From positions 1 through 10,849 of the forward strand of contig CALEIS010000172.1 of the NCBI GenBank assembly GCA_937877675.1: a DNA stretch of 10,849 nucleotides. The letters run 5' to 3'. This DNA comes from an uncultured Clostridia bacterium. GTDB taxonomy: Bacteria; Bacillota; Clostridia; Oscillospirales; Acutalibacteraceae. Position numbers and translations under genes: made by a program. Of this stretch, positions 1 to 5,409 are shown piece after piece (position 1 is the stretch's first letter; each line of letters starts with the position of its first letter). The notes below the pieces were generated by a model. That model was not told where the DNA came from. It saw only the letters and a list, made by a program, of their open reading frames with translations, and ran no database searches.

Positions 1-368
1 TTCTTGCAAACCTTATCACAATCTTCCTTGGTATCACAATTGCAACAAAGATGCACTTCTCATCATTCCTTGCTCCTGATACACTTCTTATCCTTGGTCT
101 TGGTCTTTTCGCATTCGTATTCGACACAGCAGGTGGTGTTATGTTTGCAAAGCTTCTTAACATCATCCTTCCAAAAGGCAAGAAGATTAACCCAATGATT
201 GGTGCTGCAGGTATTTCAGCATTCCCAATGTCAGGACGTATTGTTCACAAAATGGGACTCGCAGAAGACCCACAGAACTTCCTTCTCATGCATTCAATCG
301 GTGTAAACGTTTCAGGTCAGATTGCTTCTGTTATCGCAGGTGGTCTTATCCTCAATTTCTTTATGTAA
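1..368 (+). CDS. Na+-translocating decarboxylase beta subunit, 3' end (partial)
   Basis: C-terminal part (about 122 residues, reading frame from base 3) of the integral-membrane beta subunit of the oxaloacetate/glutaconyl-CoA/methylmalonyl-CoA decarboxylase family. This subunit couples decarboxylation of carboxybiotin to outward Na+ pumping. The hallmark is the stretch NPMIGAAGISAFPMSGR, encoded at 189-239. Its Asn, Gly, Ser and Arg line up with the residues known in Klebsiella OadB as N373, G377, S382 and R389, which form the Na+ pathway. The following DPQNFLLMHSIGVNVSGQ is also typical. Hydrophobic segments lie before and after this motif. The gene starts outside the window. Which acyl substrate the complex uses cannot be decided, because the alpha (carboxyltransferase) subunit is not visible, so no symbol is given (gcdB, oadB or mmdB are all possible). 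The small subunit gene follows after 14 nt. Confidence 0.93.
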   Translation, partial: LANLITIFLGITIATKMHFSSFLAPDTLLILGLGLFAFVFDTAGGVMFAKLLNIILPKGKKINPMIGAAGISAFPMSGRIVHKMGLAEDPQNFLLMHSIGVNVSGQIASVIAGGLILNFFM

Positions 369-382
369 GGAGTGTGTGCTAA

Positions 383-580
383 ATGTTACAGAATTTATTT
401 ATTACATTTATGGCTTTCAGCTTTGCTGATTTTAACCCAATGGCTTTCGTTGACAATCTTTACTATATGGGAATGGGTATGGCTGGTATCATCATCGTTA
501 TGGGTGTGCTTATTGCTATTACAACTCTCCTTAACAAAATCTTCTCAAAATCAAGAAAAAAAGATAAAGAAGATAAATAA
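383..580 (+). CDS. OadG-related small decarboxylase subunit
   Basis: A 65-residue protein with one hydrophobic segment at about residues 27-52 (MGMGMAGIIIVMGVLIAITT) and a short, highly charged Lys/Asp/Glu tail (SKSRKKDKEDK). One N-terminal membrane anchor plus a charged cytosolic tail is the layout of the gamma (OadG) chains of Na+-pumping decarboxylases, which hold the complex together. This one is shorter than classical OadG and has no His-rich C-terminus, so OadG-related is the safest name. The start ATG has TAAGGAG at 366-372, 10 nt upstream and overlapping the stop of the beta subunit gene. The two genes are clearly one operon, closed by the terminator at 591-621. The function is inferred mainly from shape and position. 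Confidence 0.75.
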   Translation: MLQNLFITFMAFSFADFNPMAFVDNLYYMGMGMAGIIIVMGVLIAITTLLNKIFSKSRKKDKEDK

Positions 581-590
581 ATTACCATTT

Positions 591-621
591 AAGACCACCG
601 AAATTACGGTGGTCTTTTTTT
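591..621 (+). terminator. Intrinsic terminator of the decarboxylase operon
   Basis: Perfect 10-bp stem AAGACCACCG / CGGTGGTCTT (591-600 with 607-616), six-base loop AAATTA, then an uninterrupted T run to 621. It lies 10 nt after the stop of the OadG-related gene. Confidence 0.95.
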
Positions 622-646
622 CAACACAAAATTTACAATTTGTTCA

Positions 647-675
647 TTGAATGGCAAATTCTTCTTTGTTATAAT
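647..675 (+). promoter_or_regulatory. Sigma-A promoter of the membrane protein/acyltransferase operon
   Basis: TTGAAT (647-652), 17-nt spacer, TATAAT (670-675). The -10 box is perfect and the -35 matches at five of six positions if the consensus is TTGACA with A for C and T for A allowed. It starts 26 nt after the previous terminator and 36 nt before the ATG at 711, which has GGAGG at 696-700. Confidence 0.85.
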
Positions 676-710
676 GTTTACATACTATTGGTTACGGAGG
701 TGTTTCACAC

Positions 711-1508
711 ATGAATTTTATAGATTACATTGAGGAATCATGTAAAAATATTGAAGACAATCATATATCATATCTTTTCAAAAAGAAGCTTCTTAATGAA
801 ATGACTGACCGTGCAAACGAAATGTCACATGCAGGTCTTAAAAATGAGAAGGTTATTACAGACTTACTTGCAGACGAATACCCTGATATTGAAAACCAGT
901 ACAAGGTTTTTGAAAAATCAGAAAAGAAAAAGGCACGTAATAAATTTTTGCGTACAGTTTTCGCCTTAGGCGGTGTGATTTATTTCATCGCAATTTTTGC
1001 AGCATATTTCTTTGTAAGCAACGCAACCGGCGACTGGGCAAGAACATGGTTGATAATTGTTGGTGGCATTTTCTCAATGATTATTTTCTATGTAAGCTTC
1101 CTTATTAAACGACTTTATCATTGGCACCGTTTTCTTCATCCTCTCGCAAGAGTTCTCCTTGCAGGATGTGTGATGTTGGCATCAGTTTTCGCATTCCTCT
1201 TTGTGCTTATGATGTTTGACCCTGGAATTAGCTGGATTATTGTTATTCTCGGTATTATGGCTATGCTTATTTCCGACTTGATTTTTGCTTTTGTCGCAAA
1301 GCAGAAATTCAGAACAATTTCTCTTTTTGCATATATGCCGATTTTGGCAACTATGCTTTATATTGTCCTTGCAGGGTCAGGAGTTATCACATGGGCAGCT
1401 GGTTGGCCTATTATCTTCGTTGGCCTTGCCGTTGACTTTATTATTGCCCTTACAATTGCCGCAAGTAACGCAAAATACTTTATGTACAAACAGGAGGGTG
1501 ATGAATAA
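711..1508 (+). CDS. Six-helix membrane protein with permease-prefix-like N-terminus
   Basis: 265 residues. The first about 75 are soluble and highly charged and contain a helical stretch (KKLLNEMTDRANEM...NEKVITDLLADEYPDI, residues 25-60). This resembles the permease-prefix/HAAS-type helical domain found in front of clostridial membrane proteins and next to PadR regulators. After a basic patch (KKKARNK, 72-78) come about six hydrophobic segments near residues 82-102, 112-133, 145-168, 174-195, 203-221 and 230-252. No catalytic or transport motif was recognised. The start has GGAGG 10 nt upstream, behind a good promoter. The TAA stop overlaps the next ATG (TAATG at 1506-1510), so the acyltransferase-like gene is translationally coupled and the two proteins probably act together at the membrane. 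The function is unknown. Confidence 0.85.
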   Translation: MNFIDYIEESCKNIEDNHISYLFKKKLLNEMTDRANEMSHAGLKNEKVITDLLADEYPDIENQYKVFEKSEKKKARNKFLRTVFALGGVIYFIAIFAAYFFVSNATGDWARTWLIIVGGIFSMIIFYVSFLIKRLYHWHRFLHPLARVLLAGCVMLASVFAFLFVLMMFDPGISWIIVILGIMAMLISDLIFAFVAKQKFRTISLFAYMPILATMLYIVLAGSGVITWAAGWPIIFVGLAVDFIIALTIAASNAKYFMYKQEGDE

Positions 1509-2782
1509 TGGCACGTAAATTGACCGCTGAATTGTGGGATAAAATGCACTATCTCTTCCGTGATTTCAATGACCGTATGGTTCATGTGGAGCTCAATTAT
1601 GACTTTGTCCTTGATGTTGATGCTTTAAAGACTACCATCCTCTGTGCTTTTGAAAAAGTCCCTGTTTTACATTCAAAATTTGTGGATAAGAAATTCACCA
1701 CATACTGGGAAGTTATGCCTTACCATATTGATGATGTTTTAACTGTCTGTGAACCTGAAAATTTGGAAGAGGCTGTCGAAGAATTCTTAACTCAGTATAT
1801 TCCACCAGAAAGTCATATTCAGATGAAATTTGCACTCTTCATTAAAGATGGCAAGAGCACACTCTGTATGATAGAAAACCATATGTGTATGGATGGTGGC
1901 GACCTTAAATATTTCTTGCAGTCCTTCTGTAAAAACTATACAGAATATGTTGAAAAAGGCATAAGTCCAATTGAGTATCGTACAGGCTCACGAGCATATA
2001 CTGATGTTTATTCAGGTTTTTCACAGATGGAATCAGGTGTTGCAAGACGACTTTTCAAGAATATTAATGCCCGTGATGACCACAAGTTCCCTTTGACCAA
2101 AAACAATATCCGTGATGCTTCTTTTATTGCAAGAAAGAAATTCAATGAAGAAACCCTTGCAAAATTAAAGGCAAAAGGTAAGGAAATGGGCGCAACTGTA
2201 AACGAAATGCTTCTTGCTGCATATTTTTACAGTGTTTATGAATTGGCAGATTTCCCTATAAGTGACCAGGTTATGATTTCAAGTGCTATCGACCTTCGTC
2301 GTCATATGGAAACGGTTGCAGACAAGGGCTTTACAAACCATACTGCATGGATGCAATGTGCTATCCCTGAAAGAGGAAGCGACATTTTTGAAACAGTAAA
2401 ATATGTTGTAAGAAGTTCAAATCGATTTAAGAAAGACAAATTTATGGGACTTTATGGTCTCCCACTCCTTAATTTCGGTTACAGTATTCTTCCCCATGCA
2501 GCAAGTGAAGAAATTATTAAAATCGGTTACTCAAACCCATATATGGCAATGAGTAATATTGGCATCTTAAAGGGAAATGAACTTGCTCTTATGAATAAAG
2601 AGCCTGTTGATGCATTTATGTCAGGTGCCGTTAAGTACAAACCATTCGTACTCCTTACTGCAACAACATATAAAAATGTGATTACACTTTCTATGTGTGT
2701 GCGTGGAAACGATAAGGATAAAGAAATTGTCAATAAATTCTTTGACCTTATGGAAAAGAATATAAACATTCTTATAAAATAA
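1508..2782 (+). CDS. Condensation-domain-like acyltransferase (alcohol/PapA-type superfamily)
   Basis: 424 residues, the usual length of a stand-alone member of the HxxxDG acyltransferase superfamily (NRPS condensation domains, PapA5, alcohol acetyltransferases, wax-ester synthases). The active-site signature is NHMCMDGGD at residues 124-132. His125 would be the catalytic base and Asp129-Gly130 the structural DG. The first His of the canonical HHxxxDG is Asn here, which the family tolerates. A second conserved-looking element is SNIGIL near residue 348, where superfamily members carry an SN-G motif before the C-terminal half. There is no signal peptide or membrane segment, and no adjacent adenylation or carrier domain, so a free-standing O- or N-acyl transfer reaction is likelier than peptide synthesis. 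The substrate is unknown. It begins inside the stop of the upstream membrane protein gene (TAATG), and the pair shares one promoter and one terminator. Confidence 0.8.
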   Translation: MARKLTAELWDKMHYLFRDFNDRMVHVELNYDFVLDVDALKTTILCAFEKVPVLHSKFVDKKFTTYWEVMPYHIDDVLTVCEPENLEEAVEEFLTQYIPPESHIQMKFALFIKDGKSTLCMIENHMCMDGGDLKYFLQSFCKNYTEYVEKGISPIEYRTGSRAYTDVYSGFSQMESGVARRLFKNINARDDHKFPLTKNNIRDASFIARKKFNEETLAKLKAKGKEMGATVNEMLLAAYFYSVYELADFPISDQVMISSAIDLRRHMETVADKGFTNHTAWMQCAIPERGSDIFETVKYVVRSSNRFKKDKFMGLYGLPLLNFGYSILPHAASEEIIKIGYSNPYMAMSNIGILKGNELALMNKEPVDAFMSGAVKYKPFVLLTATTYKNVITLSMCVRGNDKDKEIVNKFFDLMEKNINILIK

Positions 2783-2787
2783 ACTTA

Positions 2788-2823
2788 TAAAACGGCAGAG
2801 CATATCTGTCGTTTTTGTTTATT
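2788..2823 (+). repeat. 36-nt repeat containing a terminator, copy 1
   Basis: Bases 2788-2823 are identical to 3678-3713. The shared block contains a complete terminator hairpin and its T-rich tail. The sequences diverge immediately on both sides, although each copy is followed by an AT-rich promoter with an extended -10 box (TGTTATAAT). Confidence 0.9.
2789..2816 (+). terminator. Intrinsic terminator after the acyltransferase-like gene
   Basis: Stem AACGGCAGA / TCTGTCGTT (2791-2799 with 2805-2813; one G-U pair, extendable by two A-T pairs), five-base loop GCATA, then GTTTTTGTTT. It starts 7 nt after the stop codon at 2780-2782. Confidence 0.92.
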
Positions 2824-2833
2824 AATTGTAAAT

Positions 2834-2861
2834 TTGACAAACTCGCTTGATGTGTTATAAT
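2834..2861 (+). promoter_or_regulatory. Strong sigma-A promoter of the lipoprotein gene
   Basis: Perfect TTGACA (2834-2839), 16-nt spacer, perfect TATAAT (2856-2861) with an extended -10 TGT at 2853-2855. The ATG is at 2900 with GGAGG at 2887-2891. Confidence 0.92.
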
Positions 2862-2899
2862 GAAAACATAATTTTTTTGTAATTTTGGAGGAATGAATT

Positions 2900-3658
2900 A
2901 TGTATAAATTAAAAAAACTATTGGTACTAATTCTTTGCATCTCTATAATATCAGCGTTTTTTGGTTGCACAAAAAGCAACGACACCGACACCAAGGAAAG
3001 CACAACAGCACAACAACAAAAAATTGACCCTTACCACGATGTCCGTTTTGTAGGCAGTTGGGATGTTGTTTCTTGGGATGGCACAAGCAAGATTTATTAT
3101 CCCAATTTTTATGCAACTTACATCTTTAACAGCGATGGTACATATACAACTTTCACTACAGAAGAGCAATATAAAAAAGAGCAATGTTTTGGAGCTGCAT
3201 ATGGTAATATTGTTTACGAAAGATTATCAGACAGCTCCATCCGTGAATCTTTTTATGGTATGTCCGCCAAAGATTATGAGGCATATCTTCAGAATGTAAT
3301 CGACACCGAACTTGATGCCGTTATTCAAATCAAGTATGGTATGTCCCTGAACAATTGGCTAAACGAACAATATAAAGCCCATGTTGAATGGATAAAAACT
3401 GGAGAGGCATGGGAAGACAATGCAGGATTTTGGATGACATACAATGACCGTTTGATAATCATTCCTCGTCCAGAGGAAATTGAACTTAAAGAAGGACAAA
3501 CATTGGAACAATACGTAATTGATAATGGGTACCATGAACATCCTGAAATCAGTTACAAAATTGAAATGTCAGAAGATGGAAATGTTTTTTACTTCTATGA
3601 AGATGGTGATGAAGACCCATATTACAACGATTATCCTGCCTCCTTCACAAAGAACTAA
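2900..3658 (+). CDS. Putative lipoprotein, lipocalin-like
   Basis: 252 residues. The N-terminus is a type II signal peptide: basic start (MYKLKK), hydrophobic core (LLVLILCISIISAFF) and Gly-Cys at residues 22-23. Cys23 is the probable lipidation site. The -3 position is Phe rather than the usual Leu, so the lipobox is slightly off-consensus. A short Ser/Thr/Gln linker (about residues 24-41) leads to the mature domain. That domain begins FVGSWDVVSWDG and includes YIFNSDGTYTTF, a pattern of strands and turns seen in small lipocalin-like beta barrels of clostridial lipoproteins. The C-terminal half is acidic, with many Asp, Glu and Tyr. The protein would be anchored on the outer face of the membrane. 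It is a single-gene unit with its own promoter and terminator. Specific function and ligand are unknown. Confidence 0.82.
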   Translation: MYKLKKLLVLILCISIISAFFGCTKSNDTDTKESTTAQQQKIDPYHDVRFVGSWDVVSWDGTSKIYYPNFYATYIFNSDGTYTTFTTEEQYKKEQCFGAAYGNIVYERLSDSSIRESFYGMSAKDYEAYLQNVIDTELDAVIQIKYGMSLNNWLNEQYKAHVEWIKTGEAWEDNAGFWMTYNDRLIIIPRPEEIELKEGQTLEQYVIDNGYHEHPEISYKIEMSEDGNVFYFYEDGDEDPYYNDYPASFTKN

Positions 3659-3677
3659 CCAAAATTATAAAAAAGCG

Positions 3678-3713
3678 TAAAACGGCAGAGCATATCTGTC
3701 GTTTTTGTTTATT
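3678..3713 (+). repeat. 36-nt repeat containing a terminator, copy 2
   Basis: Base-for-base identical to 2788-2823. The two copies bracket the lipoprotein gene, each just after a stop codon and just before a promoter. Confidence 0.9.
3679..3706 (+). terminator. Intrinsic terminator of the lipoprotein gene
   Basis: Same hairpin as at 2789-2816: AACGGCAGA (3681-3689), loop GCATA, TCTGTCGTT (3695-3703), then the T-rich tail. It follows the stop codon at 3656-3658 by about 20 nt. Confidence 0.92.
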
Positions 3714-3740
3714 GATTAGAAATAAAATCTATGTTATAAT
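3712..3740 (+). promoter_or_regulatory. Promoter upstream of the PP2C gene (distal)
   Basis: TTGATT (3712-3717), 17-nt spacer, TATAAT (3735-3740) with an extended -10 TGT at 3732-3734. The -35 box begins within the tail of the terminator repeat. Confidence 0.8.
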
Positions 3741-3759
3741 ATTGGACAAGCAAAAACAG

Positions 3760-3790
3760 TTTACAAAAAGAAGCTTTTCATTAGTATAAT
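3760..3790 (+). promoter_or_regulatory. Possible second, proximal promoter of the PP2C gene
   Basis: TTTACA (3760-3765) and a perfect TATAAT (3785-3790) separated by 19 nt, longer than ideal. It lies 27 nt before the PP2C ATG. If used, it would be weaker than, or regulated differently from, the promoter at 3712-3740. Confidence 0.4.
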
Positions 3791-3816
3791 GACATTATCG
3801 CCGAAAGGAGGACGCC

Positions 3817-4578
3817 ATGCACTACGAAATCTTTTATTCCTGTATAAGCCATAAGGGTAATATTCGCAGTACCAATCAGGATAATTTTATATGTGACAAA
3901 CGCTTTATGAATTCGGATGCAACTGGTGTTGTATTCCCCCTTAATGGAAATGTCATTTCCACAACACCTACTCTTTTTGGTGTTTTTGATGGTTTGGGTG
4001 GAGAAGAATGTGGTGAAATCGCATCATTTATTGCTGCGCAAACTGCATCTTGTGAGATAAATTCCAAGGACAGTATTGCATTTATGAAAAACTTGTGTTT
4101 TAATGCAAATCATCAAATCTGTAAATTCATGAAAGAAAATCTCATATACTCAATGGGTACAACTGCAGCTATGTTGCTTTTTAGCAAACACAACATCACC
4201 CTCTGTAACATTGGTGACAGTAGAATTTTCCGTATTTCAGAAAATGAGATGTTTCAAGTTTCCATGGACCATGTTTCTATTTCACCATTTGGTAAAAAGC
4301 CATTTTTATCGCAAAATCTTGGCATACCACCAGAAGAAGTTGTAATTGAACCTTATTTTTCTAGTGGCGACTATTTTAACGGTGATAAATATCTTATCTG
4401 CTCCGACGGATTAACCGATATGGTTTCAGAAAATGAAATTTGTCAGATAATTTGTTCTAATTCTATAAACGATTCCACAAACCTCTTGCTTCAAAAAGCC
4501 TTAGAAAATGGTGGCAGAGATAATGTTACAATCATCCTTCTTGAGGTTAAACAGAAGAAATTCAGTCTTTTTAAATAA
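3817..4578 (+). CDS. PP2C-family serine/threonine protein phosphatase
   Basis: 253 residues, a stand-alone PPM/PP2C catalytic domain that removes phosphate from Ser/Thr using two Mn2+/Mg2+ ions. All main motifs are visible in order: RSTNQDNF with Asp22; GVFDGLGGEECGE with Asp58-Gly59; MGTT at 113-116; NIGDSR at 131-136; SDGLTD with Asp197 and Asp201; GGRDN with Asp235. The metal ligands are all present, so the enzyme should be active. There is no transmembrane segment, so it is cytosolic. The motif usually written DHS is DHVSI here. Length matches the bacterial PrpC/Stp type, but unlike the usual prpC-prkC arrangement no Hanks-type kinase lies next to it in this window. AGGAGG at 3806-3811 sits 5 nt before the ATG. 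A small DUF4177-like gene follows after 31 nt with no terminator between. Confidence 0.95.
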   Translation: MHYEIFYSCISHKGNIRSTNQDNFICDKRFMNSDATGVVFPLNGNVISTTPTLFGVFDGLGGEECGEIASFIAAQTASCEINSKDSIAFMKNLCFNANHQICKFMKENLIYSMGTTAAMLLFSKHNITLCNIGDSRIFRISENEMFQVSMDHVSISPFGKKPFLSQNLGIPPEEVVIEPYFSSGDYFNGDKYLICSDGLTDMVSENEICQIICSNSINDSTNLLLQKALENGGRDNVTIILLEVKQKKFSLFK

Positions 4579-4609
4579 TAATTATAAAAAAATAAAGGGG
4601 ATAAAAATT

Positions 4610-4789
4610 ATGAAAAAAGAATATAAAATTTTAGAAGTAAAGCTAAGCGAAGCAGAAAGCAAAATGAACGATATGGCTAAACACAACTGGGAAGTTGTCA
4701 GCACAGATACTTATCTTGGTGGCAGAGCTCACACAAAAGCCGGAACTCCAATGCTCATCGTTTTTGCAAGAGAAATTCAGGAAGACTAA
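4610..4789 (+). CDS. DUF4177-like small protein
   Basis: 59 residues: MKKEYKILEVKLSEAESKMN at the start, then a helix and the strand-turn pattern NWEVVSTDTY, ending with LIVFAREIQ. The order EYKILEV, an amphipathic helix, then WEVVS is the signature of the small DUF4177 alpha/beta fold, whose biochemical role is unknown. The reading frame is open further upstream into the PP2C gene, but the ATG at 4610 is preferred because AAAGGGG (4594-4600) lies 9 nt before it and the upstream extension has no family resemblance. It is probably co-transcribed with the phosphatase gene and is closed by the terminator at 4813-4838. The product is cytosolic, with no signal or membrane segment. Confidence 0.82.
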   Translation: MKKEYKILEVKLSEAESKMNDMAKHNWEVVSTDTYLGGRAHTKAGTPMLIVFAREIQED

Positions 4790-4812
4790 ACCAATTTTCA
4801 AATGTATATCTT

Positions 4813-4838
4813 AAGGCAGAGTTTTAACTCTGCCTTTT
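4813..4838 (+). terminator. Intrinsic terminator of the PP2C operon
   Basis: AAGGCAGAGTT / AACTCTGCCTT (4813-4823 with 4826-4836), an 11-bp perfect stem if drawn with a two-base loop or 9 bp with a natural six-base loop, followed by TTTTGTTTT. Confidence 0.93.
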
Positions 4839-4858
4839 GTTTTAATTGAATACTTTTA

Positions 4859-4880
4859 ATTTTAGTAACCATACTAAAAT
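4859..4880 (+). promoter_or_regulatory. Perfect dyad just before a small gene (operator or leader hairpin)
   Basis: ATTTTAGTA (4859-4867), ACCA, TACTAAAAT (4872-4880): a 9-bp perfect inverted repeat with a four-base centre. It ends one base before GGTGA, the presumed ribosome binding site (4882-4886) of the gene at 4892. A weak promoter may overlap it (TTGAAT 4846-4851, CATACT 4870-4875, spacer 18). Without a following T run it is not a terminator. It could be a repressor operator or a 5' leader hairpin. Confidence 0.55.
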
Positions 4881-4891
4881 CGGTGATAGAA

Positions 4892-5116
4892 ATGAAAAAA
4901 GAAAAAAATTATATCAATCAATTAGAAGAAAGAGTAACATATATCCCTGACAACCCCGAAACACCCTTTGAAATGGTAAATAAATATGGCACTTATGAAA
5001 TTCAGCCAACGGGTGAAACGGATAATGAATTCCCCACCATAGCACAAGGATTGCCCCAAAAAGCAAAGAAACCCACTGTCAAACCAATAAAACACTCAAA
5101 AGAAAGTTCCATATAA
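4892..5116 (+). CDS. Small conserved-looking hypothetical protein
   Basis: 74 residues from the ATG at 4892. A GTG three codons earlier (4883) is also in frame, but it lies inside the likely ribosome binding site GGTGA (4882-4886), so the ATG is preferred. The N-terminal part is charged (MKKEKNYINQLEERV). The middle, roughly residues 17-52, is rich in Pro, Thr, Asn and Glu, with YIPDNPETPFEMVNKYGTYE followed by an IQPTGETDNEFPTIAQG segment. The C-terminus is a basic, Lys/Pro-rich tail (KAKKPTVKPIKHSK). There is no membrane segment, signal peptide, Cys or known motif. The family was not recognised. The gene stands alone between the PP2C terminator and the tRNA promoter, with a perfect dyad just upstream, so it is probably separately regulated. 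No terminator of its own was seen before the tRNA promoter. Confidence 0.65.
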   Translation: MKKEKNYINQLEERVTYIPDNPETPFEMVNKYGTYEIQPTGETDNEFPTIAQGLPQKAKKPTVKPIKHSKESSI

Positions 5117-5144
5117 AAAAATTAAAAAATTTTTCAAAAAATGC

Positions 5145-5173
5145 TTGACACTGTCGATTTCCTTTGATATAAT
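5145..5173 (+). promoter_or_regulatory. Consensus promoter of tRNA-Leu
   Basis: TTGACA (5145-5150), 17-nt spacer, TATAAT (5168-5173): a perfect match in both boxes and spacing, typical for stable RNA. The tRNA 5' end is 31 nt downstream of the -10 box. Confidence 0.96.
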
Positions 5174-5203
5174 GTCTCTTGCGTTCGAGAGAACGACCGA
5201 TAT

Positions 5204-5287
5204 GCGAGAGTGGCGGAATCGGCAGACGCGCACGTTTGAGGGGCGTGTGGTAATCCCGTACGGGTTCAAGTCCCGTCTCTCGCACCA
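5204..5287 (+). tRNA. tRNA-Leu (anticodon GAG)
   Basis: 84 nt including an encoded CCA (5285-5287). Acceptor GCGAGAG (5204-5210) pairs with CTCTCGC (5277-5283), discriminator A. The D-arm includes GCGGAATCGGCAGACGC. The anticodon stem CACGT/GCGTG (one G-U pair) holds the loop TTGAGGG with anticodon GAG, which reads CUC/CUU leucine codons. A long variable arm and GGGTTCAAGTCCC T-arm complete a class II tRNA. All stems pair and the gene looks intact. Confidence 0.97.
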
Positions 5288-5288
5288 T

Positions 5289-5334
5289 ATTGAGTATTCA
5301 TAAGGGATTTGACCTGTGAATACTCAATTTTTTT
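5289..5334 (+). terminator. Intrinsic terminator of tRNA-Leu
   Basis: 12-bp perfect stem ATTGAGTATTCA / TGAATACTCAAT (5289-5300 with 5317-5328), 16-nt loop, then seven T. It begins one base after the CCA end. Confidence 0.93.
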
Positions 5335-5379
5335 GCTTAAAATAGAGTTTTGTATATAATTTGAATATTTTTATGTATC

Positions 5380-5408
5380 GTCGCATTCCTTTCGGAGTGC
5401 GACTTTTT
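5380..5408 (+). terminator. Hairpin with T run between the tRNA and the recombinase
   Basis: GTCGCATTCC / GGAGTGCGAC (5380-5389 with 5394-5403; one wobble pair), four-base loop TTTC, then TTTTT (5404-5408). In + orientation it is a good terminator that would stop chromosomal read-through into the recombinase antisense strand. On the minus strand, where the recombinase ends 2 nt away, the hairpin has no T run after it, so it would terminate that operon poorly. Confidence 0.7.
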
Positions 5409-5409
5409 G

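Noticed and set aside
4508..4609. Longer N-terminus for the DUF4177-like gene
   Set aside because: Would lie inside the PP2C gene in another frame. The ATG at 4610 has AAAGGGG and gives the expected family length.
5079..5288. Minus-strand open frame reading RETGLEPVRDYHTPLKRARLP
   Set aside because: It is the reverse complement of tRNA-Leu, a well-known false protein produced by tRNA genes.
5333..5360. TATAAT at 5355-5360 as a + strand promoter for a short RNA ending at the 5380-5408 hairpin
   Set aside because: The only -35 candidate (TTGCTT, 5333-5338) is poor and lies in the tail of the tRNA terminator; chance TATAAT is common in AT-rich DNA.
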